Positions 58,582-64,000 of a stretch of 64,000 nt of DNA are shown one piece after another (positions within the stretch are counted from its first letter, which is position 1; the number at the start of each line of letters is the position of its first letter). The stretch is from the NCBI GenBank assembly GCA_024232355.1, contig JAAEPW010000079.1:1-64000 (forward strand), written 5' to 3'. The translations under genes were made by a program, and so were the position numbers. The DNA is from Chloroflexota bacterium (GTDB taxonomy: Bacteria > Chloroflexota > Anaerolineae > B4-G1). The notes beneath the pieces were generated by a model, which did no database searches, was not told the DNA's origin, and saw nothing but the letters and a program-made list of their open reading frames with translations.

Positions 58582-59361
58582 ATGAGTGGTTTCTTGCAAG
58601 AGAAACAGTCTATGAACAGCATTGTTATCGATCAAGCCTACCAATTATTTCCTGTCCCTGTCAGGAATTTCTTCATGTCCGCTTTCCTGGTATTTGCAAG
58701 ACCCAAAATGCGATCTCATTTTTCCCAGTTCATTTCCCCTGGCGACCTCGTCTTTGACATCGGTGCCAACAGAGGAGACCTAACCCACATCTTTTCAAGT
58801 TTGTGTGCTCAGGTTGTCTGTATTGACCCACAACCTCATTGCCTCGAGCTATTGCGAAAAAGATTTGCCTCTACTCCAAATAACACGATTGTTGGCAAAG
58901 GACTTGGTGACAAAGAAGGAAAATTGCCTTTTTACGTTTCCTCGCGTTCTCATAGCACGTGTACTTTTTCGACCAAGATGCAAATAAAAGGACGGTACAC
59001 CCACAAAGTTTGGGACGAGGTTATTGACGTCCCGGTGACCACCCTCGATGCACTGCTCGAAACTTTTGGAACCCCGGTATTCTGCAAGATAGATGTAGAG
59101 GGTTTTGAACTAAATGTCATTCAAGGGCTGCACTCTTCCAAGATTCCTGTTTTGTCCTATGAATTTACGCGCGAGTTTCTGGATGATGCCGAAAAATGTG
59201 CACAGCATTTAGATTCCCTGGGACGAGCCAGGTTCAACTATTCTCTCTATTTTAACTATTCCCTTCAGAACGATCAGTGGCTTGATCGCAATCAATTATA
59301 CCTTGAATTAAAGCGTCACCGCAGCAAACACCTCTGTGGTGATATTTACATGCGTTTCTAG
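58582..59361 (+). CDS. FkbM-family SAM-dependent methyltransferase
   Basis: A 259-residue protein with the SAM-binding 'VFDIGANRGDLTHIFSSL' (about residues 57-74), acidic strand 2 'QVVCIDPQPHCLELL', and the FkbM hallmark 'VTTLDALLETF' and 'KIDVEGFELNVIQG'. FkbM-type enzymes O-methylate sugars and natural products. ATG at 58582 or 58612; no clear ribosome site. A consensus promoter precedes it. The gene is AT-richer than those downstream. It may decorate the surface glycans made elsewhere in the genome. Confidence 0.9.
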   Translation: MSGFLQEKQSMNSIVIDQAYQLFPVPVRNFFMSAFLVFARPKMRSHFSQFISPGDLVFDIGANRGDLTHIFSSLCAQVVCIDPQPHCLELLRKRFASTPNNTIVGKGLGDKEGKLPFYVSSRSHSTCTFSTKMQIKGRYTHKVWDEVIDVPVTTLDALLETFGTPVFCKIDVEGFELNVIQGLHSSKIPVLSYEFTREFLDDAEKCAQHLDSLGRARFNYSLYFNYSLQNDQWLDRNQLYLELKRHRSKHLCGDIYMRF

Positions 59362-59395
59362 CTGTTACAAGCACGACTTTTTCAGGAATCAATCA

Positions 59396-60217
59396 ATGAA
59401 AGAACAAAAAGTTGTCGAACGAACACAAGGGCGACCAGCAACCGTACAATCACAGAGTACAGACCTGACGGCCTTGGGCGTAACGCCCGGTATGGTACTG
59501 TTGGTCCATTCTTCCCTCAGTTCACTGGGCTGGGTTTGTGTCGGTCCTGTGGCCGTCATTTTGGCACTTGAAGATGCGTTGGGGCCCAACCCACAGGGAA
59601 CGTTAGTGATGCCCACTCACACTGGCGATCTTTCGGACCCAGCAGACTGGCAGAACCCACCGGTACCAGAAGCATGGTGGGACACGATCCGCAAAACAAT
59701 GCCGCCTTACGACCCTGACCTAACGCCAACGCGCGGGGTAGGCGTCATACCGGAGACATTTCGGAAACAAAAAGGAGCGCTGCGAAGCGATCACCCGCAA
59801 TATTCCTTTGCCGCGTGGGGGGAAAAGGCCGCGCAGATCGTCGAGGACCACTCGCTGAACTTTGGGCTAGGTGAAAAATCGCCGCTGGCGCGAATTTATG
59901 ACTTGGAGGGATGGGTGCTGCTGCTGGGAGTCGGCCACGAGAGCAACACGTCGATTCACCTGGCTGAATATCGCGCATCATACGCCAAACGACGTGTAGT
60001 AGAAAGTGGCGCGCCGATCACAGTCGATGGACGGCGAGAATGGGCCACGATACAAGACGTCAACATAGACGAGTCTGATTTCGAGGCGATAGGCGACAGC
60101 TTTGAGCGCGCGACGGAATACGTGCGTCGTGGGAAAGTGGCGGGGGCCGAGGCGCGATTGATGCCCCAGCGCGCCCTGGTTGACTATGCCGTGAAATGGA
60201 TCGAACAGAATCGCTAA
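59396..60217 (+). CDS. AAC(3)-family aminoglycoside N-acetyltransferase-like protein
   Basis: A 273-residue protein with family marks 'VHSSLSSLGWVCVGPVAVI', 'LVMPTHTGDLSDP', 'RSDHPQYSFAAWG' and 'LLLGVGHESNTSIHLAEYRA', including the conserved catalytic-region His and Asp/Glu residues. Enzymes of this family acetylate N3 of 2-deoxystreptamine antibiotics, but chromosomal members may act on other amines; resistance is not demonstrated. The ATG at 59396 has AGGAA upstream. It is 34 bases after the FkbM gene. Confidence 0.88.
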   Translation: MKEQKVVERTQGRPATVQSQSTDLTALGVTPGMVLLVHSSLSSLGWVCVGPVAVILALEDALGPNPQGTLVMPTHTGDLSDPADWQNPPVPEAWWDTIRKTMPPYDPDLTPTRGVGVIPETFRKQKGALRSDHPQYSFAAWGEKAAQIVEDHSLNFGLGEKSPLARIYDLEGWVLLLGVGHESNTSIHLAEYRASYAKRRVVESGAPITVDGRREWATIQDVNIDESDFEAIGDSFERATEYVRRGKVAGAEARLMPQRALVDYAVKWIEQNR

Positions 60218-60230
60218 TAAAGGGGACATC

Positions 60231-61220
60231 ATGCCACTTGAAATCGTCGCATTGCAAGAAAAGCATTTGGAGGATGCCACCACGTTAGCCTGTGCTCGTT
60301 ATAAAGAGTTACGCGAGCGCGTGCCATTGCTACCTACCCGTTACGAGGAAACCGACGTAATACATTCACTGCTCCGCGACATGATCGGGCAAACTCCCGG
60401 TGCGGCCGCAATTCAGAGCGGCCAACTCGTCGGCTTTTTGGTTGGATTTGTGATTCCCGATTTCCGGGGAAAGCGAACGGCCTTTAGCCCCGAGTGGGCC
60501 AACGCCGCGAATTTGCAAGCCAGCCGTCGCATCTATCAAGAGATGTACACGCACCTCTCCGCCCGCTGGGTGAGCGACGGCTGCTTCACGCACTTGGTCA
60601 GCACGCTGGCTCACGACCGCGACGCCATCGACGGCTGGCACTGGCTGGGTTTTGGGCTGATGGCAACCGATGGAGTACGTGATCTCTATCCAACCAAGAG
60701 TCATGCCGCCAACATCGAAATCCGCAGAGCTGGCTTGCAAGAACTCGACAAAGCGATACGGATGGACAAGGCCCTGGAGCGACACCTGGCCAGCGCTCCC
60801 ACGTTCTTGTTCCCCGATGGTGCAAGCAGCAAAGACAAGCGAGAGCAACAGCAAAAAGAGTGGGTGACCAATCCAGCCAATGCACTGTTGTTGGCCTACC
60901 AAGGCACAGACGTAATAGGCTGCATAGGGCTAGGGCCCGCAAACCCTGATGCCTGCACCATCATCCAAGACGAGGGAACCACCAGCATTATGAGAGCGTT
61001 CACCCAAGAAAAAGCTCGCGGCAGGGGAATCGCTGCCGCACTGCTGAACCGCTCTCTGGAGTGGGCGCGGGCCGAGGGATACGAGCGCTGCGCGGTAGAC
61101 TTTGAGCCGATGAACTTTCTCGCCGCTCGTTTCTGGATGAGGCACTTTCAACCAGTGTGCTACGCTCTGGGACGTCAAGTGGATGACCGTGTTGGTCAGA
61201 CGCGCGAGAGATGTGAATGA
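60231..61220 (+). CDS. Double GNAT-domain acetyltransferase
   Basis: A 329-residue protein with an N-terminal degenerate GNAT half (about 1-160: 'GQLVGFLVGFVIPDF', 'STLAHDRDAIDGWHWLGFGL') and a C-terminal half with an intact acetyl-CoA loop 'TQEKARGRGIAAALLNRSLE' and 'NFLAARFWMRHFQPV'. Such tandem GNATs are common; the first half usually lacks activity. Thirteen bases separate it from the AAC gene and AGGGG lies upstream, so the two genes are probably co-transcribed. The substrate is unknown. Confidence 0.87.
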   Translation: MPLEIVALQEKHLEDATTLACARYKELRERVPLLPTRYEETDVIHSLLRDMIGQTPGAAAIQSGQLVGFLVGFVIPDFRGKRTAFSPEWANAANLQASRRIYQEMYTHLSARWVSDGCFTHLVSTLAHDRDAIDGWHWLGFGLMATDGVRDLYPTKSHAANIEIRRAGLQELDKAIRMDKALERHLASAPTFLFPDGASSKDKREQQQKEWVTNPANALLLAYQGTDVIGCIGLGPANPDACTIIQDEGTTSIMRAFTQEKARGRGIAAALLNRSLEWARAEGYERCAVDFEPMNFLAARFWMRHFQPVCYALGRQVDDRVGQTRERCE

Positions 61221-61247
61221 CAAGAACGCAAACAGATACACCCGCCC

Positions 61248-61275
61248 TTGCTCACACCATCAAGGCGAGTATAAT
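61248..61275 (+). promoter_or_regulatory. Promoter of yajC
   Basis: TTGCTC (61248-61253), 16-base spacer, TATAAT (61270-61275), about 38 bases before the GTG start. Confidence 0.7.
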
Positions 61276-61313
61276 ACACACTTTGATGACATCTATCAAA
61301 TAGGAGCACAACC

Positions 61314-61577
61314 GTGGAAACTCAACAAATCTACATCCTGATTGGCCTTGTCGCATTGAGCGTGTTCATGTTCTTGCCCCAGTGGCAAGCCCGGCGGCGG
61401 CGACAGAAACAGATGGACGCAATAAAAATCGGTGACCAAGTGATGACCGTGGGCGGCATCATTGGCAAGCTGACGCACCTGGACACCGAGAAAAATCGTG
61501 CCCGTGTCCAAGTCGCGTCTGACGTAGAGATCACGCTCGTGATCGCCGGTATCAGTCGCCCGATCGAGTCACTGTAA
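61314..61577 (+). CDS. yajC: Preprotein translocase accessory subunit YajC
   Basis: An 87-residue membrane protein: one N-terminal helix ('IYILIGLVALSVFMFLPQWQ'), a basic stretch ('ARRRRQKQMDAIKIGDQVM') and the family core 'TVGGIIGKLTHLD' followed by 'ASDVEITLVIAGISR'. YajC assists SecDF. The start is a GTG at 61314 with AGGAG upstream. secD and secF are not in the window; instead a phosphatase and a channel-like gene follow within 9 bases each, an unusual arrangement. Confidence 0.92.
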   Translation: METQQIYILIGLVALSVFMFLPQWQARRRRQKQMDAIKIGDQVMTVGGIIGKLTHLDTEKNRARVQVASDVEITLVIAGISRPIESL

Positions 61578-61585
61578 AAAGTCCG

Positions 61586-62290
61586 ATGGAAATTCAAGTC
61601 GCCGTCGCAAAAATAGGCAAGTGGGCCACCCGCGAGAGCGGAGATTCGCTCGAGATGATCGAACGTCCCCATGGCGGTTTCTCCTTTGTTCTGGTGGACG
61701 GCCAACGCTCGGGGCAAGCGGCCAAAGCGATCAGCAATCTGGTGGCTCGCAAAGCCATCTCTGAACTGGCCGAAGGAGTCCGCGATGGAGCCGCCGCCCG
61801 CGCGGCCCACGACTATCTCTACACTCACAAAGGCGGCAAGGTCTCGGCTACACTCAACATTCTCTCGATAGACTTGGCCTCCAAGACGCTGGTGCTTTCC
61901 CGCAACAACCACTGCCCCACCATCGTCATCACTCCCGACGACGGTTTTCGGTTACTCGACGAGCCGTCAGAATCCATCGGTGTGCGGCGTGGCACCAAGC
62001 CACAGATCACCGAACTGCCCCTAACCGAGAGAACGACCATCGTGATCTATACAGATGGTCTGGAGACAGCCGGCGCACGTTCCAGTCACATCTTTGACAT
62101 CCCGGCGATGGTGCAGAAACTGATAATCGAAAACGACATCAGTGCCCAAAAGTTGGCCGACAGTCTGCTCGATCACGCCCTAATGCTGGACGATGGACGT
62201 TCTCACGACGACATCAGTGTGCTAGTGTTGCGTATCCTAGACCGCACAGGCGACGATGTGCGCCGCCTGGCACTCCGAATCCCTTTGTGA
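61586..62290 (+). CDS. Small SpoIIE/PP2C-type serine phosphatase
   Basis: A 234-residue stand-alone phosphatase domain with acidic motifs 'FSFVLVDGQRSGQAAKAI', 'GKVSATLNILSIDL', 'VIYTDGLETAG' and 'RSHDDISVLVLR'. It lacks the sensor domains seen in the 1259-residue phosphatase elsewhere in the window. It could work on STAS or other phosphoserine proteins. It starts eight bases after yajC and nine before the next gene, so all three are in one operon. Confidence 0.87.
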   Translation: MEIQVAVAKIGKWATRESGDSLEMIERPHGGFSFVLVDGQRSGQAAKAISNLVARKAISELAEGVRDGAAARAAHDYLYTHKGGKVSATLNILSIDLASKTLVLSRNNHCPTIVITPDDGFRLLDEPSESIGVRRGTKPQITELPLTERTTIVIYTDGLETAGARSSHIFDIPAMVQKLIIENDISAQKLADSLLDHALMLDDGRSHDDISVLVLRILDRTGDDVRRLALRIPL

Positions 62291-62298
62291 GGTGAACT

Positions 62299-63426
62299 AT
62301 GCGCTCCCAAAAGTTTCGCCGAAATCTCAAAGCGCTGTGGCGGGACGTTCGGGTGTTGACCAACCAGTTTCGCATATCTCTCTTTGTCTTTGCCATACTC
62401 TTGTGCATAGGCACCTTGGCCTTGCACTTTTTCTACGTGGATCCCGACACTCCTGGACAGCGTCTCGATTGGGTCGAGGCACTGCACGCGACCTTTAAAC
62501 TCATCTTTTTCGAGACACTACTCGAGTTTCCCGATGCACTGGGGCTGCGCATCCTGTTCTTTGTCCTTCCACCCATCGGACTAGCCGTCGTTGCCGAGGG
62601 TGTCCTGCGCTTTGGTGTAGCGCTACTCAACATTCGCGAGCGAAAGGAGGCCTGGCAAATGGCCATCGCTTCAACCTACCGTGACCATATCATCGTTTGC
62701 GGCCTGGGACGGACCGGCTACCGGGTCGTAAAAGTTCTGCTCCGCCTGGGAGAAGAGGTTATCGGCATCGAACATAACGCCGAGAGCCCATTCCTGGAAG
62801 AAATCCACGAGATGAAAGTGCCCGTGTTACTGGGCGATGCCCGACACGATGATATGCTAGAGCAAGCCCGCGTGCAGGAAGCATCTGCCATCGTCATCTG
62901 TACAGAGGATGATTTGACAAGCCTGGCAATCGCACTCGAAGCTAGAGAGATCACCCCAGAAATCAAAGTGGTGATGCGCATGTTTGACACCCACCTGGCG
63001 GAAAAGGTACGAAGCGGATTCGACATTCACACCGCTTTTAGCACCTCGGCACTGGCAGCCCCGGTCTTTGCCGCCGCTGCTACACGCGCTCAGATTGACC
63101 ACTCGTTCTATGTAGACGACGTACTAATGAATGTGTCACGGACGACCGTACAACCTGGCTCGGCGTTGGAAGGCCGTACCGTTGCCGATGTAGAAAAAGA
63201 GCTTGACATCTCGATCATCCTGTACAAAGGATCAGACGTTCTGGATATGCATCCAGCACCCAACATCACCTTGCACCCCAATGACTACCTGGTAGTCTTT
63301 GCCTCATTAGATGCCCTATCCCACTTGCACGAGATGAATGGCGGAAAATTCATCCCATCCCGACAAAAGACCAGCAGCCCACGCCCCCGCCGTTCGTGGC
63401 TGGCCCGATTACTGTCCAAAAAATAG
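62299..63426 (+). CDS. Channel-like membrane protein with RCK domains, no K+ filter
   Basis: A 375-residue protein with two membrane helices ('FRISLFVFAILLCIGTLALH' and 'ILFFVLPPIGLAVVAEGVL') flanking a pore-like segment, followed by RCK-N with the NAD fold ('HIIVCGLGRTGYRVVKVLLR', from about 130) and RCK-C (about 280-345: 'IHPNDYLVVFA'-like 'TLHPNDYLVVFASLDAL'). In K+ channels the pore loop has T-x-G-Y-G; here residues 69-80 read 'IFFETLLEFPDA' with no such filter. Its ion and function are therefore uncertain. AGGTG precedes the ATG. Confidence 0.82.
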   Translation: MRSQKFRRNLKALWRDVRVLTNQFRISLFVFAILLCIGTLALHFFYVDPDTPGQRLDWVEALHATFKLIFFETLLEFPDALGLRILFFVLPPIGLAVVAEGVLRFGVALLNIRERKEAWQMAIASTYRDHIIVCGLGRTGYRVVKVLLRLGEEVIGIEHNAESPFLEEIHEMKVPVLLGDARHDDMLEQARVQEASAIVICTEDDLTSLAIALEAREITPEIKVVMRMFDTHLAEKVRSGFDIHTAFSTSALAAPVFAAAATRAQIDHSFYVDDVLMNVSRTTVQPGSALEGRTVADVEKELDISIILYKGSDVLDMHPAPNITLHPNDYLVVFASLDALSHLHEMNGGKFIPSRQKTSSPRPRRSWLARLLSKK

Positions 63427-63545
63427 CACAAAAATGCGCGAGTAACGAATATCGAAAAAGAGCGAGACGTTACAACAAAACAGTTCGCGCAACACACAAA
63501 TTTACCCGCTCTAAAAAGGTCAAACTGGTGAAAAAGACCAAAAAT

Positions 63546-63899
63546 ATGAGCCAACCACTGATCGCAGTGGTCGGCCCATGCACGTCGGGCAAATCAACCC
63601 TCGTCCAAGCACTGCGGACACGAGGATACAACGCACGCGAGGTAGTCCAGGAACATTCATACGTACCCGCGATGTGGCAGCACATCACCCAGCCCGACCT
63701 GCTCATCTACCTGGACGTCTCTTGGGAGATTGCCCAGCAGCGCCGCCCCACTGACACCGGAACAAATTGGTGGGACGAACTAGCAAAACGACTACGTCAC
63801 GCTCGACAACATACAGACCTCTACATCAACACCGACGCATTAGGGCCACAACAAGTACTAGACAAAGCTCTGGTTCTCCTCAAACAAGTCGCAATCTGA
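63546..63899 (+). CDS. Small P-loop kinase-like protein
   Basis: A 117-residue protein with Walker A 'VVGPCTSGKSTLVQAL' (residues 8-23), followed by 'VVQEHSYVPAMWQHI' and 'DLLIYLDVSWEIAQQR', as in nucleotide-kinase-like P-loop proteins. It is shorter than typical adenylate or nucleoside kinases (about 180 or more), so it may be a minimal kinase-like protein. The ATG at 63546 is taken because the fold begins there; the ribosome site is weak. It lies 119 bases after the channel-like gene. Confidence 0.72.
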   Translation: MSQPLIAVVGPCTSGKSTLVQALRTRGYNAREVVQEHSYVPAMWQHITQPDLLIYLDVSWEIAQQRRPTDTGTNWWDELAKRLRHARQHTDLYINTDALGPQQVLDKALVLLKQVAI

Positions 63900-63909
63900 A
63901 CCGCCGTGT

Positions 63910-64000
63910 TTAGGGGATTCCAGAGAAACAAATCTCCCAAACAGATTTTGTGATGCAGTCAACGACACCCTGTAAAGGCAGATTATGGTGGAATTCCTCG
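63910..64000. repeat. 91-bp interspersed element, copy 2 (continues past the window)
   Basis: The reverse complement of this stretch matches 7645-7735 end to end without gaps, with six mismatches by eye. It begins just after the P-loop gene. The element may extend beyond the right edge. Confidence 0.8.

Noticed and set aside
59396..60217. Acquired antibiotic-resistance gene
   Set aside because: The family includes many chromosomal members without resistance, and no mobile element or cassette flanks it; only the family call is made.

Overview
The window looks like one continuous piece of a bacterial chromosome, most likely from a Chloroflexota (Anaerolineae/Caldilineae-like) bacterium. That is inferred from family content: a long run of GT39-type membrane glycosyltransferases with C-terminal beta-sandwich tails, a secreted DUF11 protein with a 'YLPLIVRR' signature of a kind I associate with Chloroflexota surface proteins, multi-GAF SpoIIE phosphatases, a MoxR/DUF58/DUF4129 operon, and an assortment of DUF3795, DUF5680, DinB and AlkC-like genes. 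No phage, plasmid, CRISPR or rRNA locus is visible. Two tRNA genes are present (Gly-GCC and Arg-CCT).

Layout. 1-1.7 kb: 5' part of a secreted FG-GAP/Ig-like repeat protein that runs off the left edge. 2.0-3.2 kb: a truncated DUF6916 gene overlapped by a GNAT gene, and a pseudo-receiver. 3.4-6.1 kb: a two-component system whose kinase and regulator genes are separated by an inverted-repeat element. 6.1-6.7 kb: a decayed GNAT fragment. 6.7-8.8 kb: mutM and a divergent LCP-family gene, separated by a mobile-looking repeat. 8.8-10.2 kb: tRNA-Gly, two nested hairpin elements and a FemAB-like acyltransferase. 10.3-12.5 kb: the DUF11 surface protein. 12.7-31.5 kb: nine collinear GT-C membrane glycosyltransferase genes, mostly overlapping start to stop and apparently driven by one promoter. 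31.6-35.3 kb: a substrate-binding lipoprotein, glycerate 2-kinase and an APH-fold kinase. 35.4-40.1 kb: a partner-switching module (STAS, RsbW-like kinase, six-GAF SpoIIE phosphatase). 40.1-43.6 kb: a carbamoyltransferase / DUF5989 / SGNH cluster. 43.7-48.7 kb: an SHOCT-like protein, tRNA-Arg and the MoxR/DUF58/DUF4129 operon, divergent from uvrA (48.9-51.8 kb). 51.8-58.4 kb: ten collinear small accessory genes, most with strong individual ribosome binding sites, ended by a strong terminator. 58.6-63.9 kb: FkbM methyltransferase, AAC(3)-like acetyltransferase, double GNAT, yajC, a small SpoIIE phosphatase, a channel-like RCK protein without a K+ filter, and a P-loop protein. The last 91 bases repeat, inverted, the element at 7.6-7.7 kb.

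How it fits together. The GT-C array, the LCP protein, the FemAB-like enzyme, the DUF11 and FG-GAP proteins and the carbamoyltransferase/SGNH cluster all point to heavy investment in cell-surface glycans and glycoproteins. Several promoters match the sigma-70 consensus closely. At three of them (mutM, the LCP gene, the DUF4129 operon) the -10 box ends only 8-9 bases before the start codon, so these transcripts should be leaderless. Degenerate heptanucleotide tandem repeats are scattered through the window and several lie inside genes, where they encode parts of membrane helices or a signal peptide.
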